Assembly (NCBI GenBank): GCA_964035545.1 | Contig: OZ037766.1 | Location: 19,953,767 to 20,017,766, forward strand | Origin: Bugula neritina | Taxonomy: Eukaryota > Bryozoa > Gymnolaemata > Cheilostomatida > Bugulidae | Length of the DNA: 64,000 nt | Reading direction: 5' to 3' | In this document: positions 1 through 22,639 of the stretch, in pieces | Numbering within the stretch: the first letter of the stretch is position 1 | Layout: every line of letters starts with the position of its first letter | Translations under genes and position numbers: made by a program | Notes under the pieces: generated by a model | The model's input: the letters and a program-made list of their open reading frames with translations, nothing else | The model's database searches: none | What the model was told of the DNA's origin: nothing

Positions 1-243
1 GAAATGATAATACTTAACATGATCTGTCTCATCAAAATCTAGAGAAATCTTGGTTTTCAGAAGAATGTAATGTTGCCAGAAGTGCCAGAATTACAGTGTC
101 ACTGAAAACTTACTTTTTGAACCAAAAATTAGTTGCAAATTCAAACTTTCAAGACAAAATATATAAAAAATGAAATATTACATCAAAATTTATATTGAAA
201 AAAATATTTAAATGCCTACAAATTTTGCAGAAGATTCAAGCTA

Positions 244-10812
<10,569 letters not shown>

Positions 10813-13765
10813 GATACTCTAAGCCTAATGAATAATGAATCGATTAGAAGTCAGTGTACCCTTTTCTCAAAGTAAAATGATAAAATATTACTACCCGGTC
10901 CTGGTGTTCAAAACGATGCGTAACTTGCGCTGGCTACTAATACTAATACTTGGCTGTCACTTATGCACTGCTACGTCTATTCTTCGTCAAGGTGCATGAA
11001 TGGACAAATTTCTCTGTTTACATTTAGCAATCATAAGTCTGTGAAAATTATTAGCCTGCGATCTATGCATACTTATTTTATTGGTGTGACAACAAATAAC
11101 GGTTTTTTCAACAGAATGATAATATTTTCCTTCACGTTTAGGCTATTTGTTGTCAAATTTAAAGAGTTGTCCCACTTTAAACTCTGTCGTCTTGTTTAAA
11201 CAACTCTACGATATTCTTGAAGGTTTCATTGTATGCGAGTATATAATTCCAAATTGTGACAGTGCAAAGGTATAAATATTATTACAGTTGATGCGTAAAA
11301 ATACCATCACCATATTAAATCCTTGGCTATACCTAAACAAGATGGTTGCAATATTGAAGTCGTTTTGTCTATAGTATTTCATTATGTTTAGATTATAATG
11401 ACTTGATATAATTATACGTTTTAATTAGGAGTATTAATAATTTTAATTTACAAATCTTTTTTATTCTTTGTTGCGTCAGTTTCAATAGTGTTGTGAATTT
11501 GTTAATAATCAAACAACAGCTACTGTGAGATAGGCTGCTGTCATAGGCAGTTCTCATAATTGTGTTACTATCTATATGTCATATTACTAATTATAAGGTA
11601 TTTTAGTCTACAAAAAACAAGTCCATTCGGTTAAATACACAAAACATGTGCCTCTAATTGTTTACCCATGCAGCTTCTTGCAGAGCCGGACTGCACTTCA
11701 GTTATAAATTTCTTTCATATACAGGCTTCCGATTAAACTAATTTTATTTGTGGTATATACTTATATTTTATTGAACTAAAAAAACATTGTCAATAGGAAT
11801 ACATTTATTTATAAAAATATTGCTCAAATACTTTATGGATTTAGTACAAAAATAATGTTGATAAATGATAATGATACTATAATTACAACATAAAACTAAA
11901 ATAGTAATAAAGAGTATGATGGAATTATTATTAGTACTAAATATATCAAAAATCACACATCTATTAGTCAGTGAATAAAATTATGTAAGAGGAATATATG
12001 AAGTAATGGTTATGTGGATATCAAGGATGTCACAAAATTAAACTCATGGCTTGCAATAAAATATGACATCTAATACGATAAGTGGTATGGTTAGTGGCGA
12101 CAATAAAGATACGTCAGCTAGAATCATATGACATACAACAGCAAACAGTGAGAAGGAGAATATAGATAATATATAAAATTGATATAAGATAGAGGAGGTA
12201 GAAAGACAGGAGAAAATGTTTAAAACCAGAAACAACTTTACTAGAGCATACAGGCTGTAGAGAGCATAAAATCATTAATCCTAGAGAAAAGTCTGTCAAA
12301 ATAAATATAAGAGCCTACAAAGTCATATCTTAACGGCAAACAATAGTAACAAAAAGGGTATACTTGTGAAAAGTAGGTTAGTTGGAGAAACTCCCTAAAA
12401 GTTTTGAAAATACTTTAGATATGGAGTTTTAACACAAAGGCTTGGTGGAGTTTCAAAAGTTGTACTTTGAGCAGTAGTTTTTAAAATATGCCAGCTAGAC
12501 AACTGAAAAGAAATCTAGAAAATTAGTTGGCTAATTGCAAACTAAAAACATAACTGCTATATTTGTAGATACACTTTAAATAATAACATTATAATATAAG
12601 ACATATAATAACTTTATACAGTTAGACTTCATAATGATATATTAGGGGTAGCCATGTAGACCATCTTAAGGAGCTGCACAGTAGAAAAACTTGCCTGTAC
12701 ATTGTTTATGCTATGTTTGCTTTATAGATTCAGAGACCGGTCAAAGAGTTTAAGATAGTTTATTGCTCAAGATATTAAAGGTCCACTCTGGATAGATCTA
12801 AAAGCACAAACTGACTATTATTAATAACACGAATAACATAGTATAAACCTTTACAAACAAAGACAAAGTTTATTCAGCATATTATCAACATACATCAGAA
12901 GAATTATTATATAAAGTAAACTCATGATTTTTAGCCATGGGTTAGTGAACCTATATATAATTTAGAGTTTGTATTACATAAAAGTGCATGATTGGCTCAC
13001 ATTTGGTGCTTGTCAAGAATATGAGGTTTTGTAAGAAGTTAAAAGGAAATAAATAGTGTAGAAATAAAAACAATGGATCATGAAAATGTTTCATGATTAT
13101 ATCAATAAAAGGAAAGAAGAGTGTGGCTCATGACATGAGAACAATGTTAGATGTTGTGAACAATGAGGAATTTAAAAACAATAAGGATGACATACAAAGA
13201 TCAATTGCTATGGAAGAAGTTGGTGCTATTTTAACAAATTACAAAGACTGCATGCTGAGTTTTATTAGGAGTGTAAAAAGTAAATTATTGTTATTATAAA
13301 CATGATATTGGTTCTGAAATTATTATAGTGCTTTTGAGTTATCTTTTCAAAACCTTGAAAGTCTCCATTTTTACAGGGGAAGACAACTTTGATTAGATAA
13401 TTGCATAAATTAGTCATGATCATATATAATATATAATATTATAAATATGCAACCACTCTGTATATAAGTTAATACCAATTATATAAGTTTGTTAAGTAGT
13501 GTGTTGTAGATGTCATAATTAATTAAACAAAGCTAAACTACACTAGCTTTCAGTTTACATGCAATCACCAAAAAATAGTAGCTCAAGGAATAGTAGCCCC
13601 AAACTAAATAACATTTTTCCTAAACTGCATGAAAGGATCAATTAATATAACTTGTTGGTTTTTCTAAAATAACAAACATAATTGTACACAAGCTTTTTAA
13701 ATTAGAATAGGAGTCAAATTTAGTATCTATATAACTATCCCCATCCCTGCATTATAACATAATAT
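10813..13765. other. Intergenic, no supported gene
   Basis: Very AT-rich. It lies upstream of the CABIT gene, so its promoter should be in the first few hundred bases, but no core motif stands out. A 68-codon frame at 13093-13299 has no recognisable family. Confidence 0.4.
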
Positions 13766-13767
13766 AG

Positions 13768-13975
13768 GTTAAATCTAGGGGGTTAGAGCACCTTAAGTCA
13801 TGGATTCCAATCTCAGTACAGGCCATTGGTGATGTTAGAAAGAGCACCCAGTCATGATTGCTCCTGTGCCTCATTTGAATAAGCTCTTATTCTGATTTAA
13901 CAAAAAAACCTTTCCATCAGGGGTTTTCTCAAAGGGATGGTGACTATAAACTTGCGCGAGTATTTTTATTAGGTG
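13768..13975 (+). mobile_element. tRNA-derived SINE, copy 1
   Basis: Shares its body with the copies at 43121-43321 (minus) and 60977-61190 (plus): GGTGATGTTAGAAAGAGCAC, then ATTGCTCCTGTGCC, TGAATAAG, CTTTCCATCAGGGG, and a conserved end GGTGACTATAAACTTGCG. The tRNA-like head is decayed (CTAGGGGGTTAGAGC; B box changed to GATTCCAATC). Confidence 0.75.
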
Positions 13976-14321
13976 TTCACATCAGTATGAAGTAGTGAAG
14001 TTACCCAATACTCCATGTTTCAAACTGTTTCTAGTGTTTCTTCCTCACTTGGGAGTTGTGTGGATCTCCAACATCATATTTTGCAGTTTGTAAATTCACT
14101 CAAGCGATTGGCTAATCTAAACCAGAATTATCTAAAACAATAGCAACAGTGGTGCATGATTGAGATATTATCTGGTTCTGGTGATCGAAAGGAAATGAAG
14201 AAGAGAAGAATGTTTTGATTTGACTTGTGTATGCACTACTGCAGTAAAAGTCATTACCAAAGTAATTAGAGCTCTTGGGATTATAGGACCATGGGCTAGG
14301 CAGAGTTCTTTGGGAAAATGT

Positions 14322-14322
14322 G

Positions 14323-14391
<69 letters not shown>
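14322..14391. repeat. (TA)n microsatellite
   Basis: About 70 bp of uninterrupted TA dinucleotides. Confidence 0.95.
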
Positions 14392-14393
<2 letters not shown>

Positions 14394-15264
14394 TTATAGC
14401 TTTATCTTATAGCTTTATCCCAGTAGTTTATAGGCTACCTCTTTGTTCTCGGTTTCATCCCACTTGGACGATTTTTTTATTTTGGTACAATATATAGTAA
14501 TATACAAATATAACTGGTGCATTATTACTGCTAAACATGAAATAAGCTACCAAGCTAGCTATTTGCTTTAATTCAATACTAATTTAGCTACAGTTTATTT
14601 TATTCAGAATAACAAAATATCATGCACAAATGCATTTCATGGTATTTCACATACTGCTACATTACAGCTTTTTCTTATTATATTTTGTCTACCTTTTACT
14701 TTTAACTTTAACGTTTGTGCAAGATGGCCTCTTATAGAAGCATTGTTACTGTAAGTGGCTTGCTGGTGGCTTCTTTGCTTTCTATTATGTGCTAAATAAT
14801 AGCATAAAATACATATATTACACTAAAATCTATAAATATCGTCTAGATGGGAAGCGACCATGCGTGAAACGTCTAAGTGGGAAATATCGCATAACGTCTA
14901 GCTGGGATGACACCTTGCTCTCATATCACCCTGTATTACATTTTATTTATAACAGGAAGTAATTGATTTTTGAGTGCAGAACACAGCTTACTTAATCTTG
15001 TGCGCGATGATGATACATGTGGGCTAAGAAATTCTCATGTAAATTGAATCGGAACAACCTCATACGGTAACGGGATAATAGCAGTAATAATATCATGTGA
15101 CAATCACTAAGGGTAAGAGTATTTAGTTATTTACTATTTCATTTATTAAGGTCAAGTCCAAGATTGAGAATGGTAATTCAGGTAATTCTAAATGTTAAGG
15201 ACAAGGTTAAGGTTAGACTGATCATATTGATATTCATATCATTTGAGTTTAATTTCAACTTTAG

Positions 15265-15660
15265 CGCTTAGCCCTTAGGCCTTAGGGCTTAGGGTTTAAC
15301 CTAAGCTTATCAGTTATCACTTAGCCTAATGGTAATAAAATAATAATAATATTACCTGGTAACTATTATTGAACATTTTTTATTAATTATTATTAATAAT
15401 ATTAATAAAACTAAAAGTAAAACTACTATCTCAGTATGAGTATCTGTAGTTACTATGTCATTGTCCTATAGTTCAAGTTATAGACTAAGACTATAACTAT
15501 AAGTGTAAGTATAACTATAATACTCACTCGCAATACTTAACTATTAGTATTAGTAATACTAATGTCTAATAGTAATACTAATACTATTAGTATTACTATT
15601 ACTATTAGTAATAGTAAATGTAATACTAATAGTGATCTTCCACTCTCTAAATGTGTATTA
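15265..15660. repeat. TTAGGG/TTAGGC-like patch followed by TAG/ATT-rich simple sequence
   Basis: At 15270-15300 adjacent degenerate telomere-like hexamers occur (TTAGCCC, TTAGGCC, TTAGGGC, TTAGGG). From about 15420 to 15670 the sequence is a degenerate ACTATTAGTATT-type triplet repeat with local self-complementarity. It abuts the 3' end of the LINE that follows. Confidence 0.55.
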
Positions 15661-15829
15661 CTATTAGTATTACGGTTCATTAATAGCGCCAGGTTCTTGT
15701 CCATATTTATACAGATTAATCCAATACGCCCTAGGGCATTAAATGGATATGCATAATTATTGGTTTCATACTAAAATCAGCAAACAGGCATGACGGATTT
15801 AAATGGTACAGGGAGAGTAAAATGTTTGG

Positions 15830-18540
15830 CTACATTAGTGAATCGGGATCTTGCCCTTCAAGTATAGGTCTCATTCTGTTGTAAAAAGAAAACTTAAATT
15901 GGTCTAGACCAAAATGTGGGTTGAGTGTTCTCCGACGTGTTAAATATGAAGTATTAAAAGAAATATAATCAGTAAGCTGTACTTCATATAAACCAAACTC
16001 AATTCTTTTTAGAAAGTTCAAATCTAGGTGTTGTCTTTTTTCTTTGAGTTCTATATTGTTTTTTATCATGCACTCTGAAACACTCTCCACAGGACCGAGT
16101 CTGTACGCCCACTTAACAGCCCGTCTCTGAACTGTTTCCACCTTGTCTATTAATGTTTTAATGTAGGGTGACCATACCTGACTAGCATACTCAAGAACTG
16201 GTCGGACAACCGTATTAAAGGCTATCATTTTTGTCTCGGTACTAGGTACAGGCATCTTCCTATCATTGCTAACAATTTGTTTCCCTTTTTAACAGTGTTT
16301 ATTGTGTGTTCATGCCACTTAAGGTCACTTTGAATGTATACACCCAAGTATTTTAAACTGCAGGTTTGGGGTATGGCGACGCCATTCATAAAAAGCTTAA
16401 AACTGGGAAGATTTTTTCCTAGGGCCATATGCATACATTTGTTTGGGTTAAAACTCATGCCCCATTTAATAGACCAGTCATACAACGCTGTTACACTTTC
16501 TTGGGGTTTGGATGGTCCACATTCTGTTATATCCATACCTAACAAAGTATCATCAGCATATAGTCGACATTATAAATCATTTACACAGAGTGGCATGCCA
16601 TTTATAAATAACAAAAAAAGAAGAGGCCCTAAAACTGAGCCCTGAGGCACACCTGATGTAACGGCAAATTTGTGGGACTTCCTACCATTAACCAGTACCA
16701 TAGATGTTCTATTTGATAGCCACTGTTCAATCCATTTCACTGCATTCACATCAAACTTATAGGCTTTAATTTTGTGTATTAGAAGTTTGTGTGGGACCTT
16801 GTCAAAGGCCTTTGCAAAATCAAAAGATATAAGATGGTATGCTTTGTGCTTGGCTAGTATTTTAGCCGTATGGTGGACAACATCAAGCAATTGTGTGGTG
16901 GTACTGAACCTTTTGCGAAAGCCGTGTTGGTTATTATTGATAAGGTTGTAGTTATCTATGTGTTGCCACATAGAACTAGCAATAATATGTTCAATCAACT
17001 TTGATGTTATCAATGTGAGGCTAATAGGTCTATAATTTTTTGGCAGATCTTGTCTTCCACTTTTAAATATGGGGATTACATTGGCTGTTTTCCAGTCTTG
17101 TGGTACACTATTGTGATCTAAACTGGCCTGCATAACCAAAGTGAGACATAAAAAAAAATTTGGTACATTTTTACTAAATTCTCTGATACAGTACGAAAAT
17201 ATTTCATCTGGTCCACTGGCCTTTCGAATGTCTAGTTTCTTGATAAGATTGGTCAACCCTTCTATTGTTATGTTTAACATGGGCATGACCTGTAATGGTG
17301 GTACTTGTAATGCAAAGTCTGGTATGGGGTGAGTGTTGTCATTAAACACAGAGGAGAAAAAATCTGCAAATGAGTCAGGAATTCTTTCTGGTAAGGTATT
17401 TTCCAAGCAGCCAATATGGTTTGACTGTCCTCGGGATTTGCTAATAAAGTTGTAAAGAGGTTTGCTGTTACCATTTTGTGATTCATTTGTAATATGGCAT
17501 TCTATGAAATTTCTTTTTGTTGTATCAACTTCTGCCTTGATTGCCTTTTTAAGGCGTTCTAAATATAATAAGTTTCTTTTAGTAGGGTACTGCCTAAAGG
17601 CCTGGTAGGCACGATCCCTTCTCCTGATGGTGTGCAGCAATTCCCGTGTCATCCAAGGCCTGCCTTTGGGTCGTGAGAGCAGAGAGGGTACAAAATTTTC
17701 TAGTGAGTGCAAAGTCATGTCTCTAAAACGTTGCCATTTAATTCCAACAGGACAATCCTTGTCAGTAAGCTGTAGGAAGAGATCAGAAAAAAGACGGTTA
17801 ATTTCCTCAAAATTTGCTTTTTTATAATTGTCCTTTACTTTGCCATTGTTAGGGATATTTTTAGTATTTGGGTACAGTGTGTGAATCTCTGACATTCCTG
17901 GTAAGACCTTGCACTCTATATCAAAAAAATCAAAAAGAACAGATTCAACAAGGAACAGGTCCAGAGTATTGCCTTTCTTATGGGTGGGACCTTGCACAAG
18001 TTGCACTAAGTTGGAACATTTAAAAAGATCTAGGGCTTCCCTGTAAAAATATGGTTTTCTGGAAAATTCCCTTACTCTACCCTGACCGTCTGCTCATTCA
18101 ATGTCTGCCAGGTTAAAATCACCTACAAGCACCAAAGGGCATTTGGAGTTGTTATCATTAAGCATTTTAGAAAGTATCTCAAGATGGGATTCACTAGGTG
18201 GTCTGTAATATGTGACAAGATCGAGGCTTACTTGAGGAGAAATTAAAATAGTTGATATAAGGGATTCACCAGGACCATTGATGTTTCTGGTGATTTTTAA
18301 TGGTGAGGAGTTGTGAATGGCGATTAAAATACCACCTGCACCTTGTTTCCTATCGTTTCTGTAAACTGTGTATGTATCACCTAAAAGTTCATTGTCGTCA
18401 AAATTTGAGTCAATTTTAGTCTCAGTTATACATACTATATCTGGTCTTAATATCTCACTTTGTGCTTTGATAATGTTAAGTTTTCCTAACAACGAGTTGC
18501 TATTGAAATACAATATTTTGGCAGAGCTGTTGTTTGTTAG
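15830..18540 (-). pseudogene. LINE A ORF2 (endonuclease-reverse transcriptase)
   Basis: Endonuclease motifs CITETKID and LVGDFNLAD, then RT motifs NYRPISLT, HGFRKRFSTT, SFDFAKAFDKVPH, GVPQGSVLGPLLFLLFIN and LYADDTLL. In-frame TGA at 18094-18096 lies directly after GDFNLADIE and in-frame TAA at 16570-16572 lies just before the YADD catalytic box. A frameshift near 16250 moves the C-terminal part to 16255-15830 (RPVLEYASQVWSP, RRAVKWAY). The product is therefore not translatable as one chain. Confidence 0.85.
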
Positions 18541-19456
18541 TTGTCTATTTTTACTACTTTGTGTTTTATTATTTTGTAAGTATTTGTTGGGTCTTCCTCT
18601 CGAGTCTTTTTCAACTTCATTCTTAGCCGAAAATCCGCCTCCCTTTCCTCTTTGGTAAGGTCAGGTTTGGCAAAAATCCCTTGCACTCGAAGTTGGTTTA
18701 TTCTTTTTATGATTTCCCATTTCTCTGCTCTTGATTTGGTGCATAGCTTGAGTGGCCTTGGTATATTCCTACCCTGTTTATCAACTTTGATGTTATTTAC
18801 CTTGCCTAATCTGTGCACATCTTGTTGTTCTATTTTATTACGAAGATGGCAGTCATGGATTAGTTTTTGAACTACTTCTAATGTTCCTTGTTTAGCATCG
18901 TTCTCTGCTAAACCAAAAATTATTAGATTTTTGTCTCTGATGTATCTTTGTTCCTGTTCTGTTTTTCTAATAGATTTGTCAGCAACACTGACAAGTACAT
19001 TAGAGTTTTTCTCCAGCTTTTTTACAGCCATTGCATAGGTTTGTTCTAGGGCCTCAAATTTAGGTTCTAAACTGTTGGAAACTAGAGACTTGATTTGATC
19101 TAGATTTTTTCAATGTGATTTAGCTGTAAATTATTTTTATTAGAAGGACCACTGCTACTGCAGTTTTTGCAAAACCATTTAACTCCTTTGGCTGACATGC
19201 GTGAGATAAACTCAGCCTCATCATTGTGCAAATCAGCACATTTCAAATAAAACCAGCACTGACACATGTCACAAGAGATAGTATCATCACCTTGATTTCT
19301 CAACTGGACTTTACATTGTCCACAACTGCCATTTGACTGTTCCATACTGCTACTGCTAGGATCAGAGCTAGCAGTAGGCTGGGAAGTTGCTCTTGATCTT
19401 AGCTTAGTTTTCACACCTGTAGGTGGCATACTTAAGCCAAACTCCGAGCTTGTCAA
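18537..19456 (-). pseudogene. LINE A ORF1 (PHD-like zinc finger, coiled region)
   Basis: The first part carries CGQC, a second CDMC pair, WFYLKC and WFCKNC: a C4HC3-type PHD layout in which the usual His of the WFHxxC step is Tyr. The frame ends at 19100 after NHIEK because an A-run is one base short; one base shift restores NLDQIKSLVSN and leads into the second part (19031-18537), a Lys/Glu-rich RNA-binding-like region ending ...HKVVKIDN. ORF1 products of this class bind element RNA. ORF2 starts in another frame next to the ORF1 stop. Confidence 0.75.
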
Positions 19457-19469
19457 ATGTAATAAGATT

Positions 19470-19770
19470 AAATATGGTAAAAGTATAGGTACCAGTCAAA
19501 AAAAATAAAAAAACTAAAAAGTCGAAGTATCAGTGTAGGTACCAGACCAATGAAAAATAAATAAAGTAATAAAATTTGTGGTTACTTCACAAAAAAGAAA
19601 TCACTCACTATCAGTAGTTATAGAACGATCACTCAATTGAGATAAAACCAAGTCCGAAAATCAACTAAAGTCTGGAAATTAAATCTAAATCTATGACTGG
19701 GTCTAAAAGTATAGGTACCGGTCAAGAAAAATAAAACAAGTTGAAGTATCAATGTAGGTACCAGACCATG
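19470..19770 (-). repeat. Imperfect direct repeat in the LINE A 5' region
   Basis: Two copies share AAAAGTATAGGTACC, GTCAA, GAAGTATCA, TGTAGGTACCAGACCA (about 19476-19550 and 19708-19770). LINE 5' UTRs often consist of promoter monomers, so these may be two such monomers (inference). Confidence 0.6.
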
Positions 19771-20182
19771 TCCTTATTGTAATGGCTAGTAGAAGTGTAG
19801 TTATGACTTTCGTTCTATAACCTCCCGTTTGAAATGCGGAGAGACAATACGGCTGGTATACGAACCTTCCGGGCGATAACAGTTGAAGAGTTAGACTAAG
19901 AGAGAGTAGACTGTTTGATATATTAGAATCTAACTTGATATGCTAACGTAGTATACTGATGTAACTTGTTTTATGTTATCTATGTATTAAATATAGTTGT
20001 AGTTTCTTCTCACGGCAAACCAAGCGTAGTCTCTGTTGGATTAGGTAACTGTGGCGAATGCAATAATTAAAAGCACATTAGAACCCACCATAATACAATG
20101 ATTCCAGCAATTATTATATTGGTGGCAGTGGTGAGATCCTTGTGCAATGCGAGCATCTGCCAGACACTAATCTGGAACAAAG

Positions 20183-21010
20183 ATGGCAGAAAATAATACC
20201 GAAATACCTCTGGAGACAGGAGAACAAGCTCGACACATGGAAGGTGAGCCTGCTTATACAGTAATCCAGGTAGGCTCCGTATTACAAGGAGAGGAGGCAT
20301 ATAGGTATCGCCTGAAAGCCCCTACTTCCACTGGACGGGAGGATGTAGAACAATTCATCCAAGAATTCAGTGATGTGGCAGACATCACTCAGTGGCCACC
20401 TAGAGTAGCCCTGATCCAACTGCGGCTGGCACTAACGGAACGGGCCAAGTCGTATGGACTAGGACCCAGCATTGACGGGATCTTCGCTGCTTTATGGGCC
20501 CGGTTCTGCATTTCCGCCATGGACACCAGGGCCTGTCTACAAGGACTGCGGCGCGACCCGGGCACACCCGTTCAAGAACATGCTACGATGAAAAAGTTGG
20601 CGCAGATCGCGTATAACAACTTGCCACCACCACACCAATCCCGCCTTTGTACAATCCCTCAATGATCTGGGTCTCCACCATCAGTTCCTGGCAAGAGGAT
20701 GCTTTGCGTGAAGGCGAAGCATACTTATTAGCTAACCAGCTACATAGGGGCCGTGTGAGTTCCCAGCAAATCAACGTAGTTCCCCTAGAAGATCACGGTG
20801 AGCATCTTTCCCCAACTCACATAGCGGTAGTCAGCGCCAGCTCACTGCTGGATGCTGAGGTCGTCCGCATGACCAAGATGATAGAGAAGCTGGTGGTGGT
20901 CCTCGCTCCCTCCGACACCACAAGCCCCGTCCAAAGATCCTTGCGGTCGTGGACGAGGCCACCATGGCGGCCGCCAGCCACTTGTTGGGAGTGTGGCACC
21001 CGATGACATT
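20183..21010 (+). pseudogene. Gypsy A gag, broken
   Basis: The ATG at 20183 begins a 160-codon capsid-like frame (AEVEQ-type N-terminus, then FIQEFSDVADITQWPP, ALIQLRLALTERA, VQEH). It ends prematurely at 20663-20665; the rest continues in another frame to a partial CCHC knuckle, CWECGTR, where TGA replaces the expected Gly codon before His. Gag builds the particle and binds element RNA. Confidence 0.7.
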
Positions 21011-21288
21011 GAACTTCCACGGCCCGCAGATGTTTCTGCCCACCGCGGGCCGAGAATGAAGGATTCAATTAAGGGGAACCGCCGACCGTCCGTACAGACG
21101 CGACGGTACGCTCTTCAGGAATGGCAGGTACCACGAAGGACCAGTCGACCAGATAGGTGACCTGGTACCTTTACACTACCACTCACTAACAGTTTTGACC
21201 AGGTGGTGGAATCGGAACTCGAGGATGAACAAGACCTGGAATCTGAGCAGAAAACTCTTTTCCGCCGGCGGCCGGCCGTAATCACAAG

Positions 21289-22634
21289 ATGTCCCGCCGA
21301 TCACGACTCAAACCGGAGGGGGTATTTCCTGCAGAAGTAGAACAGGCTGGGGGAGCACGGGTGCAGCCGCCTGGGGGCAGCTACTTCTTACCAGTCAAAG
21401 TCACCGGTAAGGCTGTCACCTTCCTGCTAGACTCCGGGCGCACCACAAACCTCCTGAGCCGTCGTCGCTTCTACAGAGCCGTTTAATGGAGAACATGGCA
21501 CATTGGCTGATGGGTCATGTATCCCCTTCTACGGTATCATCGAGTTGACAGGACCTGTTCGTGATCAAGTTATCTGAGAAACATTCATCGTCAGTCAACT
21601 CAAAGAAAATGCTATCCTCAGGATGCCGTTCTTGAAACGACACAGGTGTCACATTGACTTCAGTAAATCTGCAATGGTGATTGCCGGGCGAGAGCTCGCC
21701 TGTGTTGATAAATTTGGCCGTCCCCTAGTGGGAGGCGTGCAAATAGTACGGAACTGTACGATACCAGGCCGCTCCCGAGCTACCATTCACTGCAAAGTGA
21801 ACAATAGACAGATCTTGAGATCTAAGGGTGGTGGAAGGCGCGCACAATAGAATCCAGCTCCCCAGCAGTTTAAATCAGTTTACTGCGCGAGGAGAAATCT
21901 TAGTGCAATGCGTTAACCCCTTCACAGAGTCGGTGAAGCTACCGGCCAGGTCCATGGTCGGCCGGTTCCACTCTGTCCAGGAAGATGTTGGACCGTTGCT
22001 AGGAGATGCGACGGAGGACTCCCGACAGCGCCCGCAAAGAGGGCGAGGACCTGTCCCACCACACGTCCAGGAGTTGTACGAGACCGCCTGTCATGGCTGC
22101 GCGACCAATGACGAACGTCAGGGTATGGCGAAGTTGCTGCGCGAGTACAATGACGTGTTCAGTAGCGGGGACCATGAGGTATACCTGACGCGGGCCGTTC
22201 GTCATGAGATACAGTTGGCTGCGGGGACGATACCCATCCGGCAACCTACACGCAGGTTAGGGCCGGAAAAGGAGAAAGAGGTAAGCCGACAAGTCCGGAA
22301 TCTTCTGGACCGCGGCCTCATACAGCCAGCCCATAGCGCGTGGAGCTCGCCGGTCGTGTTGTTCCGGAAGAGAGACGGAAATTGTCGGTTCTGTGGTGAT
22401 TACCGTAAGCTTAACAGCGTGACCATACAGAACGCTTACCCTCTTCCATGCATTGATGAATCTCTGGACGCCCTAGCCGGCAGCAAGTACTTCAGTACGT
22501 TAGATTTGTTGAGCGATTACTGGCAGGTTCCCCTTAGTCACGATGCCCAGGAGAAGGCGGCATTCATCACATGGAACGGCTTATGGAAATGGAAGATGTT
22601 GTCATTTGAGTTGACCTCGTGTTGTTTTGAATAA
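21289..22634 (+). pseudogene. Gypsy A protease and reverse transcriptase, broken
   Basis: Protease motif FLLDSGRTTNLLS (the usual DSGATxNL with Ala to Arg). The frame stops at 21484-21486, then resumes at 21623 and 21828. The RT segment shows HEIQLAAGTIPIRQPTRR, SAWSSPVVLFRKRDG, CGDYRKLNSVT, YPLPCIDESLDAL and FSTLDLLSDYWQVPL. After WKWKMLSFELTS the family sequence is lost, exactly at the element boundary. Confidence 0.8.
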
Positions 22635-22639
22635 TGCTC

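Larger units (their letters stand above)
15785..19780 (-). mobile_element. LINE retrotransposon A (PHD-type ORF1, endonuclease + reverse transcriptase), decayed
   Basis: Read on the minus strand: a 5' region with an imperfect direct repeat (about 19470-19560 and 19705-19770), ORF1 with a PHD-like zinc finger (19100-19456, continued 18537-19031), then ORF2 with an AP-endonuclease and reverse transcriptase (about 18540-15830). A PHD-bearing ORF1 in a two-ORF element points to the CR1 clade (family knowledge). Disabling changes: one frameshift in ORF1, and two in-frame stops plus one frameshift in ORF2. The element is otherwise close to full length, so it is not very old. Confidence 0.85.
19775..22635 (+). 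mobile_element. Ty3/gypsy LTR retrotransposon A, 3' truncated
   Basis: A putative 5' LTR/leader (about 19775-20115) is followed by a primer-binding-like TGGTGGCAGTGGTGAGATCC at 20120, then gag (20183), zinc knuckle (about 20985), protease (about 21400) and RT (to 22634). The element is distinctly GC-richer than the surrounding DNA. It ends within the RT palm and has no integrase or 3' LTR, because it meets LINE B at about 22635. Confidence 0.8.

Noticed and set aside
13093-13299. 68-codon plus-strand frame (KKSVAHDMRTMLDVVNNEEF...)
   Set aside because: Composition is protein-like, but there is no family resemblance, splice context or neighbour support.
15270-15300. Interstitial telomere repeat
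   Set aside because: Only about five degenerate hexamers; too short to claim telomeric origin.
20583-21068. Minus-strand frames over gypsy A gag
   Set aside because: GC-rich antisense shadows of the retroelement.
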